64,000 nucleotides of DNA, taken from the NCBI RefSeq assembly GCF_003254545.1, contig NZ_QJRH01000073.1, positions 434,001 to 498,000 on the forward strand, read 5' to 3'. The notes under the pieces are model-generated. The model was not told the DNA's origin. It did not search any database and saw nothing but the letters and a program-made list of their open reading frames with translations. This document shows, in pieces, positions 15,626 through 24,896 of the stretch. Position numbers and translations under genes: made by a program. Numbering within the stretch: position 1 is the stretch's first letter; each line of letters starts with the position of its first letter. This DNA is from Flavobacterium tistrianum (GTDB taxonomy: Bacteria; Bacteroidota; Bacteroidia; Flavobacteriales; Flavobacteriaceae).

Positions 15626-16840
15626 TTAAAAACGTTTCGTTACAATTAACTGTACATTAAACTTGTTTCTGTATTCACTAGGAATATACTCTTCGTATTC
15701 GTAAAGGAAAATCGGACGCACAAAAAATGAATCTCCAAAGCGATGCTGATATTGAAGTCCGACACGGTATGCTTTTAAGGGCTCTGTAAAATTATTGTAG
15801 AGATACAGATACGGAACGTTTCCATATTGCAATTCCAGTCTGATAAGACGTTCCTTTTCTTCATTTACGCGCTGGACGCTTAAAACATGAGAAAAAAGTT
15901 CGTTCGAAATATCATAATAAGGTCTGTAAGCAAAACTATAAATTCCAGCATTGTAGGCAACTTGTCCTGTTAGTAGCGTAATATCGTCTGTATCAAAATG
16001 CATGAATCGTCCTCCAAGAGAGAAATCAAAATGTTTCTGTGGCTTAAAATAATATTCTAAACCAGCTTTGGCTACAGGAAATATAGTTTCTCCCGTTGAA
16101 ACTCCAGCATTTGCGTACAAATAGCTTTTGTTTGAAAAGGTCTGATAAAAATCGGTTTCAAAAAGCATTTGGGTTTCGCTGCCGATATTACCAATATTTG
16201 CCCTTCCTACAATTGCCGATTTGCTGAATTTATGCGAATACTCAACATATCCATAATGAAATGGCTGCTGTCCTGGATTTGAAGTCGAAATATTTAGGTA
16301 CGAAGCTGAAACTGTATTTTTTGCTTTGCGTCCGATAAGCGTGCGTATTCCACTAAAGGCTTGCGTGCTATTATCGATGTAAGAGGCTTTATCTATCAAA
16401 TCTAATGCTTCCTGATCGCGGTTTAATTTCTCCAGACAAGTGGCTTTAATCTTTAAAACCTCAACCGATTTTGGATCGATCGCAAGATATTTATCGCAAT
16501 ACGAAATACATTTTTCATAATCTTCTGTCCAGAAATACACATTTATAAGCGCTTGCAAAGCCTCAGGATTCGGATTATTTCTGTCTGCCATTGAAGACAA
16601 AATTTTTATAGCAGTTTTATAGTCTTTTTTCCAGCTATAAAGCCTTCCTGCAAAAGTCTGCACGTCTTCATTTTCAGGATATTTTACACGAATAGGTTCT
16701 ACTAGCGACAATGCTTTATCATAATTTTCTTTTTCAGCCTCGCGTCTTGCATTTGTCAGAGTCTCATCAATATTGATTTCTTGTCCAATTGCAATAGAGG
16801 AAATAAAAAGCAGGAAAATAGAATAATATACAAACTTCAT
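15626..16840 (-). CDS. YaiO-type outer membrane protein: periplasmic TPR domain plus beta-barrel
   Basis: A 404-residue exported protein. A signal peptide (about residues 1-19, ending SSIAIGQE) is followed by TPR-like helices (about 20-165, with ALSLVEPIRVKYPENEDV and EKCISYCDKYLAIDPKSVEVL), then a beta-barrel of the YaiO class (about 175-404) with alternating aromatic strands and a terminal Phe (KRF). TPR-plus-barrel is also the plan of PgaA, the poly-N-acetylglucosamine exporter, so this is a good candidate for the export port of the polysaccharide made by the linked synthase. Its start codon overlaps the stop of the upstream regulator gene by one base (TGATG), which suggests translational coupling. 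Confidence 0.85.
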   Translation of the reverse strand: MKFVYYSIFLLFISSIAIGQEINIDETLTNARREAEKENYDKALSLVEPIRVKYPENEDVQTFAGRLYSWKKDYKTAIKILSSMADRNNPNPEALQALINVYFWTEDYEKCISYCDKYLAIDPKSVEVLKIKATCLEKLNRDQEALDLIDKASYIDNSTQAFSGIRTLIGRKAKNTVSASYLNISTSNPGQQPFHYGYVEYSHKFSKSAIVGRANIGNIGSETQMLFETDFYQTFSNKSYLYANAGVSTGETIFPVAKAGLEYYFKPQKHFDFSLGGRFMHFDTDDITLLTGQVAYNAGIYSFAYRPYYDISNELFSHVLSVQRVNEEKERLIRLELQYGNVPYLYLYNNFTEPLKAYRVGLQYQHRFGDSFFVRPIFLYEYEEYIPSEYRNKFNVQLIVTKRF

Positions 16841-17205
16841 CAGATTCGGGTTTTTAGCAATTTATTAATCCTCACTAATAGTACAGCCGGACTTACTGGT
16901 TTAGCAATAAATTCATTTGCTCCAATATCAAAAGAGTCAAGCTCAGTCTGCTCAACACCCGAAGAAGTCAATATAATAACAGGAATATCCGATTTCAGGT
17001 TTTCTCTAACGTGCTGGGTAATTTCCATTCCGCTAACTCCCGGCATGTTTATATCAGTCAAGATTAAATCATAGTTTTCTTTTTCGATCGCTTCTAGCGC
17101 CTCTTTTCCATCAGAAAACTGGTCAACATTAAATCCTTTAGATTCTAGAAAAAAAGATAACGATTTGCGTAGGATATCATTATCTTCGGCTACAATAATT
17201 CTCAT
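16840..17205 (-). CDS. Single-domain response regulator (CheY-like)
   Basis: A 121-residue receiver domain with no output domain. The acidic pair is EDND (7-10), the phosphoacceptor is Asp51 (LILTDINMPG), the switch Thr is in VIILTSSG, and Lys is in FIAKPVSP. It must act by protein contact. Its partners are likely the hybrid kinase encoded upstream (76-base gap) and the envelope proteins encoded directly downstream, to the first of which it is joined by a TGATG overlap. Confidence 0.9.
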   Translation of the reverse strand: MRIIVAEDNDILRKSLSFFLESKGFNVDQFSDGKEALEAIEKENYDLILTDINMPGVSGMEITQHVRENLKSDIPVIILTSSGVEQTELDSFDIGANEFIAKPVSPAVLLVRINKLLKTRI

Positions 17206-17281
17206 TTTTTAATTTTTTCTCTTTGGGACAAACCAAAATTATAACATCATAATTATAAAGCTAATGCATATTTTTATTATA

Positions 17282-19267
17282 TCATAGCTCTTTTAAAATT
17301 TTAACGACTTCTTCGATTCCGCAGCTGAAAATATTTACTTTATCTAATGTTTCAGCAGTAAATTCGCCAGATGATGCTTCTTCTTCGATAATCGACAGAC
17401 AATTGCTTAAATCTTGAAGCATAAAAATATCCATGCTAGATTTCATATTATGCGCCAATTTTTTTACGTTGTCATAATCGGTCCTCTTAAATGCTTCTTG
17501 TAATTGTGTGGCTTGACTTGGAATTTTTTCAACAAAAAGATTTATCATTTCTTTGCTAAATTCAAGATCTCCACCTGACATTTCATCCAAAAAAGACATA
17601 TCAATAATTCTCTTATGATGGGTATCAGCATCTGGTGACATTACCGTTTTTATGGCTTTCAAAAGAACTGCTTGTTTAAATGGTTTTGGCACATAGGCAT
17701 TCATTCCCACTTTATAGCATCGCTCCTGCTCTCCTACTAAAGAATGTGCCGTCATGGCAATAATCGGAATGTTGGAATTCATCTCATTTCGAATATATTC
17801 TGTGGTTTGATAGCCGTCTTTAACAGGCATTTGCAAGTCCATTAAGACCAAATCATATTTTTTTTGAGACAATAACTCAATTCCTTCTTCTCCATTTTGT
17901 GCGATATCCAAATCAAAACCAAAATTATTAATTACGCTTTTGGCCAGCTTTTGGTTTAAAACATTGTCTTCACAAAGGAGTATTTTAAGATTTCCTAAAT
18001 CATTTTTAGAAACCGTTTTCACTTCTGCTTCTTCAGAATCTGATTTTTTGTACGAAAGGGTAAAGAAAAACTCTGAACCACGGTTTACGGTACTTTTTAC
18101 ATGAACCTCTCCTTTCTGCAGCTCTACCAATTGTTTTACAATATTAAGGCCAAGTCCAGTGCCTCCAAATGTGCGTGTTGTACTTTCTTCGCCTTGCGTA
18201 AAACGTTCAAAAATAGTTTCAAGCTTATCTTTCGGAATTCCGATTCCAGTGTCTTTTATAGAAAATTTAAATGAATAACTGTCTTCTGTTTCCTCTGTTT
18301 TCTTTACCGAAACCGTTACTTCTCCTTCATTTGTAAATTTAAGTGCGTTTCCAATAAGGTTCACCAATATCTGATTGAGTCTTCCTTGATCGCCAATTAC
18401 CATATCTGGCAATTCGGCATCAAGAAAAAGATTAAATTCAACCTCTTTCTGCACTTTAACTTTCAGTAAACTATAAACATGCTTGAGGGTTTTCTTCAAA
18501 TTAAAAGATTCAGTTTCGATTGTTAAATTTCCAGATTCAATCTTTGAAAGATCCAGAATATCATTCACAATCAAAAGCAAATTTTCGCCTGCAATCTGAA
18601 CACTTCCAATATAATCACGCTGTGTATCATCGAGTTCTGTCTGCGCAAGCAAATCTGTAAAACCAATAATGGCATTTAATGGCGTTCTGATTTCGTGGCT
18701 CATATTGGCCAAAAAACTGTCTCTCGCCAAAACAGCACGTTCGGCAATTTTTCTCTGAGTATATAACTGATTGTTTTTTGTGCCTAACTCAAGCTGAGCT
18801 ATAACATGTTTTGCTATAATAGAAAGTGCATTACGTTGGTTATCATTCAATTCTTTGACCTCATGATCTATAGCACAAAGAGTTCCAATATTATAACCAT
18901 CTGGCGTTGTAAGAGGTACGCCAGCATAAAATCTTACATTGAAACCTCCAGTAACATTTGGATCATCTTTAAATCTTTCATTAACATGTGTGTCGTTGAT
19001 TTCTACAATTTCAGTATCTAAAATAGTGTAATTACAGAAAGTGATTTCACGAGGCACTTCAGAAACTCCTATTCCAATTTCAGACTTAAACCATTGTCTG
19101 TCTTCATCAATAAAAGAAATATGGGCAATTGGCACTCCGCAGATATAAGAAACAAGCCTCGTTGCATCGTCAAAAGCATCATCGGGAAGTGTGTCAAGTA
19201 TATTGTAACGTTTAAGGGCCGCTAAACGCTGCAGTTCGTTTTCTGGAATGGGATAATTCTTGTTCAT
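17282..19267 (-). CDS. Cytoplasmic hybrid histidine kinase: GAF, HisKA, HATPase, receiver, Hpt
   Basis: A 661-residue soluble kinase with no membrane helix. Domains in order: GAF (about residues 20-160), HisKA with His191 (ANMSHEIRTPLNAIIGF), HATPase_c (about 290-405, N box NQILVNLIGNALKF, G2 GGTGLGL), receiver (428-545, Asp477 in LVLMDLQMP) and Hpt (about 555-655, His606 in LAHNMKSSMD). It thus carries a whole phosphorelay in one chain, and the Hpt can pass phosphate to the separate CheY-like protein encoded next. The ligand of the GAF domain is unknown. It heads the five-gene minus-strand cluster. Confidence 0.93.
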   Translation of the reverse strand: MNKNYPIPENELQRLAALKRYNILDTLPDDAFDDATRLVSYICGVPIAHISFIDEDRQWFKSEIGIGVSEVPREITFCNYTILDTEIVEINDTHVNERFKDDPNVTGGFNVRFYAGVPLTTPDGYNIGTLCAIDHEVKELNDNQRNALSIIAKHVIAQLELGTKNNQLYTQRKIAERAVLARDSFLANMSHEIRTPLNAIIGFTDLLAQTELDDTQRDYIGSVQIAGENLLLIVNDILDLSKIESGNLTIETESFNLKKTLKHVYSLLKVKVQKEVEFNLFLDAELPDMVIGDQGRLNQILVNLIGNALKFTNEGEVTVSVKKTEETEDSYSFKFSIKDTGIGIPKDKLETIFERFTQGEESTTRTFGGTGLGLNIVKQLVELQKGEVHVKSTVNRGSEFFFTLSYKKSDSEEAEVKTVSKNDLGNLKILLCEDNVLNQKLAKSVINNFGFDLDIAQNGEEGIELLSQKKYDLVLMDLQMPVKDGYQTTEYIRNEMNSNIPIIAMTAHSLVGEQERCYKVGMNAYVPKPFKQAVLLKAIKTVMSPDADTHHKRIIDMSFLDEMSGGDLEFSKEMINLFVEKIPSQATQLQEAFKRTDYDNVKKLAHNMKSSMDIFMLQDLSNCLSIIEEEASSGEFTAETLDKVNIFSCGIEEVVKILKEL

Positions 19268-19432
19268 TTCTTGGCGTGGTAAAGGTATAAAGGTAAAGCA
19301 AAATAGTCTAAAAACCCTTATTCGGAAAAGAGTTTATTATAAAATTACACCCAAAAAGACTTAAGTATTACTGTTTGGATTACATATTTTATTCTGCTTC
19401 CATTTCTCTGCATTCTGAATAGCAAATTTCAC

Positions 19433-20071
19433 TTATAGTTCCAGAATACTTTTCAATTCAAGCGTTGTGTTTCCTACAGGAAGTGCTTTTGGTGCTTTCA
19501 CTAATTTTTCAGCTAAAAATGCGGTTGTTATTGGCTTTAGGCTTTTAAAAAGTCCAATTGCATTAAATAATTCTATAACTTTCACTGAAATTTTTTCACC
19601 TAAACGATCTGTATTTTCTCGAATTAGAGGTCCGGGTCTGAAAATAATATATTGTGGAAAATGAAGCTCAAGAAGATAATCTTCTAGTTTTCCTTTCATC
19701 ATAGAATAATATACGTTGCTTTTTGCTGAAGCTCCGTAAGAAGAAACTAAAACTAAAGATTTTACATTGTTTTGTTTTGCTGTGGCTGCAAAGTCGGCAG
19801 GAATATCATAATCGATTTTCCATTGTTTTTCTTTTGAGCCAGCATCTTTCAACGTAGTTCCTAAACAAGAAAAAAGAACGTCTCCGTCAATTAAATTCTG
19901 AAACGAATCTACATTCGAAAAATCAACAACATGCTCGATCAATTTTGGATGTGATTTTCCTGTTGGGCGTCTCACAAAAATTGAAACTGCTTCATAATCG
20001 TTATTTTCCAATAGAAGATTAACCAGCTCTTTTCCTGTTGCTCCTGTGGCTCCAATTACCAATGCTTTCAT
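19433..20071 (-). CDS. NAD(P)-binding Rossmann-fold protein (atypical SDR, HTATIP2-like)
   Basis: A 212-residue short-chain-dehydrogenase-like protein of the atypical, NAD(P)H-binding group. The nucleotide-binding loop is GATGATGKELV (residues 7-17), the acidic/polar strand-2 end is FVRRPTG, and the Ser-x-Tyr region is SSYGASAKSNVYYSMMKGKLE, with the YxxxK-like YYSMMKG. The substrate is not predictable. It is a single gene between the phosphorelay cluster and the B12 operon. Confidence 0.82.
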   Translation of the reverse strand: MKALVIGATGATGKELVNLLLENNDYEAVSIFVRRPTGKSHPKLIEHVVDFSNVDSFQNLIDGDVLFSCLGTTLKDAGSKEKQWKIDYDIPADFAATAKQNNVKSLVLVSSYGASAKSNVYYSMMKGKLEDYLLELHFPQYIIFRPGPLIRENTDRLGEKISVKVIELFNAIGLFKSLKPITTAFLAEKLVKAPKALPVGNTTLELKSILEL

Positions 20072-20120
20072 AATGCTCGAAATTTTGTATTGTAAATATA
20101 ATGATTGTTACCGATATTTT

Positions 20121-20163
20121 TCTACCAACACGATTCTACCAACATGATGCTCCTACGGAGCAT
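20121..20163. repeat. Short repeat TCTACCAACA x2 and ATGCTCC hairpin
   Basis: TCTACCAACA occurs at 20121-20130 and 20135-20144. A perfect 7-bp hairpin (ATGCTCC-TAC-GGAGCAT, 20147-20163) follows. It looks like an interspersed intergenic element beside the terminator of the B12 operon. Confidence 0.5.
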
Positions 20164-20164
20164 T

Positions 20165-20192
20165 AAAAAAGGCTGTCACTTTTGTGACAGCC
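20165..20192 (-). terminator. Terminator of the B12-uptake operon
   Basis: A perfect 9-bp stem GGCTGTCAC-TTTT-GTGACAGCC (20171-20192), read on the minus strand, is followed by TTTTTT. It lies 24 bases after the last gene of the operon. Confidence 0.88.
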
Positions 20193-20216
20193 TCAAATTA
20201 TTACAATTTTTAAATT

Positions 20217-22496
20217 TTATCTTTTAATAAATTTCTGCGTGTATTTTGCTTTATCGGTTACAATATTGATAATATAAAAGCCTTTTGCAAAATTGCTTAC
20301 ATCGATTTGATTGTTGTTTAATTGAGTGTTAATCGTTCTTCCATTAACATCATAAATGACAACATCAGTAACTTCATCTTCAGTACTAATATTGAGATAA
20401 TCTGAAACTGGATTTGGATAAATTGATAATTGCACTTTCGTGAATTCGTCTCTGCCTAAAACCGCTGTGTCAACCAAAATCGATTTTTCTACAATTTTTC
20501 CATTAGAATTAAAACTGATTACAATTGTTGCTTTTCCTCCTGCTTTTGGCGTAATAATTAGCTCTTCATTCACATTAATTGCTGCCGAAACAATGTTTTC
20601 ATCGCTGTTAGATTTTATTGTTTTTACAATTGCCGCAGATAAATTGTCTTCATCTGAAACCACTGTTTTCAGATCAATAATTGTCGGACTTCCTGTTGAA
20701 ACTTGTGATGGCAGAATTGCATTTACAACTGGCGCTGCATTGTCTGGAAATACCGTCATCGCTGGAAACCAGTAATAATCATTTAGAATTTTAGTATCAA
20801 TTAATTTTCCAGTATTGTCAAAAGTATGAATCCAGTTTTTTTGGTAATGTGCTCCAAAACCGCTTTCGGTCGTATTTACAATAATCTGATCTGAAACAGG
20901 ATCAAGTCTCAATGCTGCTCCATAAGGAATTTGTTTAAAAGTTCCCGTTTGCCCCGGAAGCGTAGCAAAACTTTCGTTGAATTTTTTAGTGGCAACATCA
21001 AACTTTATAATTTGAACACCCGAAGTAAATGCGTTGACAGAATTCATCCAATACAATGCATTTTCTTTATTGCTATAAGTAAAACTTCCTGCATTCCAAG
21101 CGCCCCAAGAACCTAAATATTGAGTGGTTGGAATGGCATATTCAATAGTTGCAAAAGTTAAGGGATCAATATTTATTATTTTCTTATTCTGAATTCCCCA
21201 GATGCTTCCGTCTTTAGATTGTGTAACCGAATGAAACGCGCCTGTAATGGTTTTAATTACAGTATTAGTTTTAGGATCAATTACTAAAATTCCACCATTT
21301 TGTTTTACTGCAAATACATATTGAGAAGTACGAATCATGTTTCCTATCTGTCCCGCGTACTGACTTCCGCCACCTGTTCCTGTTATAAGAGCTCCTACTT
21401 TCATATTGGCAATATCAAAAATAAAAACTCCGTTTGAAGCACCTATATATCCCGTTTTTTCATCAACTCCAACAAAAGAACGTCCGTCTCCTCCTCCTAC
21501 ATTATCAAATTCTGCGAGGGTTTTCATGGTTAAAGCATCGGCAACCACTAGCCTTCCGCCTGGCGTATATTGTGTATCTCCTCCATCTTTGGCTTGTTTA
21601 GAAACAAAATAGAACTTATCGCCATAAATGGTTCCGTATTGCGTTGTAGCGCCAAAAGCTTTATTTTGATTTACATCACTGTAAACTCTATAATTAATTT
21701 TTCCGTCATTGCTGACAAAATTTACAGATCCGTTTGTATGGCCAAACCATTCTTCGTTTACCATAAAATAGCCTTTTGTGAAATCTATCGCATTCGAATA
21801 AGGAGCGACTGGAGTAAATGCTGCAATGGGTTCTTCTGCAAACGAAACATTAAAGTTCCAGACGTCCCAAGAACCGTTTTGTAAAACTCGACTCGATGCG
21901 CCTAATCCAGAATAATCAAAACTATTATTCACATCATCTCTCACCCAATATGACCAGTATCCATTAGCTGTCCATCCAGACTGCCAGTGATCTGATGCAT
22001 CAATTGGCGTATATTCATCAAAATCATAAACAGTTGTATTTACAATTCCGCTTACAGGATAATAAGGATACGTTAGGTTTCCGCTTTTGTACAATCCAAT
22101 TGTGTTCGCTCCATTCAAATCGAAGCCGAAACCTCCAATTGCAGTTCCAAATTGTGTTCCCTGCAGCAAAAGAGTATAAAAGCGAGGGTCGGCTTTTGCA
22201 ATTGCCTTCATCATATCTTCTCCACTTGCACTTCCATCCCATTTAAATCCCCAGATTAAGGCGTCTGCATTTTTTCCATCGTTCCATTGCACAGCAAAAG
22301 CTGCTTTATTGGCACCAGTACCAACCCAAAACTTGATATCATCAAAAGTAGTTGCATTAGCATTCTTTGCTGTTAATTGTTTTTGTGTTACTGTTTTTAT
22401 TTTAATGTCATTTCTAGGAACTCCTTGTACTTTTATCTGTGCATGGGTTAGAAATGCAAAAAATAGCATTATTACTATAAAGTAGTTTTTCTTCAT
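20217..22496 (-). CDS. T9SS-secreted beta-propeller protein of the B12 operon
   Basis: A 759-residue secreted protein. The signal peptide is at 1-19 (FAFLTHAQ). An N-terminal domain (about 20-230) is rich in Trp and Gly (KFWVGTGANKAAFAVQWNDGKNADALIWGF is its core). The middle (about 240-590) is a DUF5074/YncE-like propeller (for example GVFIFDIANMKVGALITG and GGILVIDPKTNTVIKTITG). A beta-sandwich follows (about 595-680). The end is a type A T9SS sorting domain (IYPNPVSDYLNIST ... GFYIINIVTDKAKYTQKFIKR). It is the last gene after a cobalamin riboswitch, so a role in binding corrinoids at the cell surface is likely; that is inference from the operon and the propeller. Confidence 0.85.
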   Translation of the reverse strand: MKKNYFIVIMLFFAFLTHAQIKVQGVPRNDIKIKTVTQKQLTAKNANATTFDDIKFWVGTGANKAAFAVQWNDGKNADALIWGFKWDGSASGEDMMKAIAKADPRFYTLLLQGTQFGTAIGGFGFDLNGANTIGLYKSGNLTYPYYPVSGIVNTTVYDFDEYTPIDASDHWQSGWTANGYWSYWVRDDVNNSFDYSGLGASSRVLQNGSWDVWNFNVSFAEEPIAAFTPVAPYSNAIDFTKGYFMVNEEWFGHTNGSVNFVSNDGKINYRVYSDVNQNKAFGATTQYGTIYGDKFYFVSKQAKDGGDTQYTPGGRLVVADALTMKTLAEFDNVGGGDGRSFVGVDEKTGYIGASNGVFIFDIANMKVGALITGTGGGSQYAGQIGNMIRTSQYVFAVKQNGGILVIDPKTNTVIKTITGAFHSVTQSKDGSIWGIQNKKIINIDPLTFATIEYAIPTTQYLGSWGAWNAGSFTYSNKENALYWMNSVNAFTSGVQIIKFDVATKKFNESFATLPGQTGTFKQIPYGAALRLDPVSDQIIVNTTESGFGAHYQKNWIHTFDNTGKLIDTKILNDYYWFPAMTVFPDNAAPVVNAILPSQVSTGSPTIIDLKTVVSDEDNLSAAIVKTIKSNSDENIVSAAINVNEELIITPKAGGKATIVISFNSNGKIVEKSILVDTAVLGRDEFTKVQLSIYPNPVSDYLNISTEDEVTDVVIYDVNGRTINTQLNNNQIDVSNFAKGFYIINIVTDKAKYTQKFIKR

Positions 22497-22521
22497 AATG
22501 TATTGGTTTTAAAATGTTGTG

Positions 22522-23724
22522 TTAGTTAAGATGTAAATCATAAGCGCCTGAAACTTCCGTAGAAACTTCGCCAAGCCAGCCTGCTTCCTGATTGATTGCG
22601 GTATATATTTTTACGAAATCTATTCCTGGAAGCTTCACGTATTTTCCGTTTTTATCTACTGCCCACGAAATATCAATATTTGAAGCTTCGTCATTATTTG
22701 GTGCATTATCGGCATAACCAAATTCAAACGATTTGCCGACCCAATAAGAACCTTCACCGCTTTGATCGTAGAAATTATCGGCTACTCGCGTACCTTTCAA
22801 AGTATAAAAAGCATCGGCAATCCAAAGCGGATAATAATTTTGTTCATGAAACACATTATGTGATTTATAGCCTGAATTTCCTGCATTATCATGCCATTTT
22901 ATGTATTCGGTATTTACCTGCCAAAATTCTGTTCCTGCAACTGGAGATTTATTTGGATCTGGTTTGGAATAAGTAATAGAATAGTTCTTTATAGTCGTGT
23001 TTTTAAAATATTCGCTTCCGGCAATTTCATACCATTCATCCTCATCTGGTTTTCCGTTTTTATTTCTGTCATAAGCGACCATTATAATTCCGGGTTCGCA
23101 AGATCCAGCACGCGCTTCGTTGGCTTCATTTCCCCAAAAGGCATTTCCCAAAACCTTAAAATCTCGTCCGTCCATATTTGGAATAGTGTGATCAAAACCA
23201 AAAACCACATAACCGCCAAAACCACCTAGCGAAATCATTGTTGTATTGGAACCAACAATTGCTTTTTTTGCTGCAGAAATCATATTTGCTTCAGTATTTC
23301 CTGCAGTATACTGTGGAATTTCATTAGTAAACTGTCCAACAGCAGGACGAAAATCAAATACATTAGAAATATATTTACTATACGTTCCTGTTTCTTTTGT
23401 AACATTTATGGATGAGTTGTAAATCTTTGTTTCTCCGTTTATTTCAACTTTCAAAGTGAGCGGATAGCTTTTCTGAAACGGGCTTATAAAATCTAAATCT
23501 GCATTTTCTGAGATTATCGAATCTTTAACGCTCCAAGTCAGTTTTGCTGTGCTAGGAAGATTGGTCGCAATATTCAGAACTTTAAAACGATCAATCGTAT
23601 AAGTTTCCTTCAGCACTTCTGCGGGAAGCAGATTTTCTTCATTATCATTATCCTTATCGCAAGAGGCAAATCCCAAGAAAAGAATTAAAAACAAAGCGAT
23701 TTTTAAAAGGTCTTTATTCACCAT
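22522..23724 (-). CDS. Surface lipoprotein of the B12 operon (PKD/cell-surface-protein family)
   Basis: A 400-residue lipoprotein, with a lipobox ending at Cys22 (LGFASC) followed by the DKDND acidic stretch often seen on surface-exposed Bacteroidota lipoproteins. After an Ig/PKD-like segment (about 40-125), the main domain (about 130-400) contains FDFRPAVGQFTNEIPQYTAG, SLGGFGGYVVFGFDH and a calcium-loop-like DRNKNGKPDEDEWYE. Such proteins commonly accompany BtuB/BtuG-type genes. It lies between the BtuG-like gene and the T9SS propeller gene with gaps of about 26 bases. Probable auxiliary corrinoid-binding protein; the exact role is unproven. Confidence 0.75.
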   Translation of the reverse strand: MVNKDLLKIALFLILFLGFASCDKDNDNEENLLPAEVLKETYTIDRFKVLNIATNLPSTAKLTWSVKDSIISENADLDFISPFQKSYPLTLKVEINGETKIYNSSINVTKETGTYSKYISNVFDFRPAVGQFTNEIPQYTAGNTEANMISAAKKAIVGSNTTMISLGGFGGYVVFGFDHTIPNMDGRDFKVLGNAFWGNEANEARAGSCEPGIIMVAYDRNKNGKPDEDEWYEIAGSEYFKNTTIKNYSITYSKPDPNKSPVAGTEFWQVNTEYIKWHDNAGNSGYKSHNVFHEQNYYPLWIADAFYTLKGTRVADNFYDQSGEGSYWVGKSFEFGYADNAPNNDEASNIDISWAVDKNGKYVKLPGIDFVKIYTAINQEAGWLGEVSTEVSGAYDLHLN

Positions 23725-23760
23725 TTTTAATTTTTTAATTTTTTAATTTTTTAATTTTTA
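23723..23760. repeat. Tandem TTTTTTAA units
   Basis: About four copies of an 8-base AT unit fill the whole spacer and the translation start region between the BtuG-like gene and the next lipoprotein gene. Unit number could change by slippage. Confidence 0.65.
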
Positions 23761-24896
23761 GTTATAAAAGCAATATGAGCAGGAATATTCCCTGCAGTAG
23801 TTTTCCATTTTAGTTTTCCGTCGGGCGTAAAACAGTATATATATCCCGTTACGACGTAGTTCTGAGCATCTGTAATGTAGATTTCTTTGGTTTCGGGATT
23901 GACTTGAAGTCCGTACGGAATCATGATTTTTTTATCGGTTCCATCCGTAATGATCTGATTGGTGATTACTTTTTTAGTTTTAGTATCTAAAATTCCGTAA
24001 CTCACTTTATTACTGCCTGATAAGTAACTCCAAGAAACGCTGTAGTAATACAGTAAATCATCAACCAGACAAGTTCCGGAAACAGGAATATCGAGCTGCA
24101 TTTTCTTTTCGTCTGTCTGTGTATCGATCACAAAAAGATTAGATGGCGTGTTGTAGTAATCGCCTCGTGAACTCACGTAAATGTCTCCGCGACTGTCAAT
24201 TTGCATGCTGTACAAATTAATGCCCACATCTATTTTTTTGATTTCTGTGAAAGTTGCCAGATCAATAACCGAAACGGTTCTATCGTAATTCGGAACTCTG
24301 TAACCACCGGAATTCGCGACATACAATTTTCCGTTATGAATAACCATTTGTTCAGGCTGATAGCCAACGGTTACCTTTCTTTTTATTTCTAATGAAGTGG
24401 TGTCAATTTCAGCCACAAAACCGATTTCTGCATTCGGATTAATGGCAACTGGTCCCGAATAAGAACTTACATAGGCTTTATCTTTATAAAAAGCTACATA
24501 ACGGCAATTAGGAATATCGATTTTTTTGATACGTTTTGCGGTCCATTTCTCTAAAACCTCAACTTTGTTGGAGCAATTTATAACTGCATAAACCTTATTT
24601 CCATAGATTTTAATATCGTTTCCAACATCTCCCAATTCTTTTACCACGCTCGGATTTCGTTCTGAATATACATCTGTGGTATAATTTCCTGTTCTATAAT
24701 TGAAAACGTCCAAGCTCGCACGATTCATTCCCATATTACCTTCGTTCAAAAGATAAAATCCTTCAATATTTCCGTCACTTCTTGGCGCGGCAACAGCGGT
24801 GTCAGAAGAAAGAAATACGGTTTCGTCTTCGCGGCAGGAAACCAGCAAAACAGATATGCTTAAACCAAATAGTATTTTTAAAAAGCTCTTTTTCAT
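23751..24896 (-). CDS. BtuG-like surface beta-propeller lipoprotein (DUF5074/YncE-like)
   Basis: A 381-residue lipoprotein with lipobox Cys21 (ISVLLVSC). The mature part is a seven-bladed-type propeller with repeated units such as EGFYLLNEGNMGMNRASLDV, YAVINCSNKVEVLEKWTAKR, LYVANSGGYRVPNYDRTVSV and DIYVSSRGDYYNTPSNLF. The family includes BtuG of Bacteroides, which binds B12 very tightly and caps the BtuB transporter. The start overlaps the stop of the TonB-dependent receptor gene by 4 bases (ATGA), and both sit behind a cobalamin riboswitch, which strongly supports a BtuG role. Confidence 0.85.
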   Translation of the reverse strand: MKKSFLKILFGLSISVLLVSCREDETVFLSSDTAVAAPRSDGNIEGFYLLNEGNMGMNRASLDVFNYRTGNYTTDVYSERNPSVVKELGDVGNDIKIYGNKVYAVINCSNKVEVLEKWTAKRIKKIDIPNCRYVAFYKDKAYVSSYSGPVAINPNAEIGFVAEIDTTSLEIKRKVTVGYQPEQMVIHNGKLYVANSGGYRVPNYDRTVSVIDLATFTEIKKIDVGINLYSMQIDSRGDIYVSSRGDYYNTPSNLFVIDTQTDEKKMQLDIPVSGTCLVDDLLYYYSVSWSYLSGSNKVSYGILDTKTKKVITNQIITDGTDKKIMIPYGLQVNPETKEIYITDAQNYVVTGYIYCFTPDGKLKWKTTAGNIPAHIAFITKN

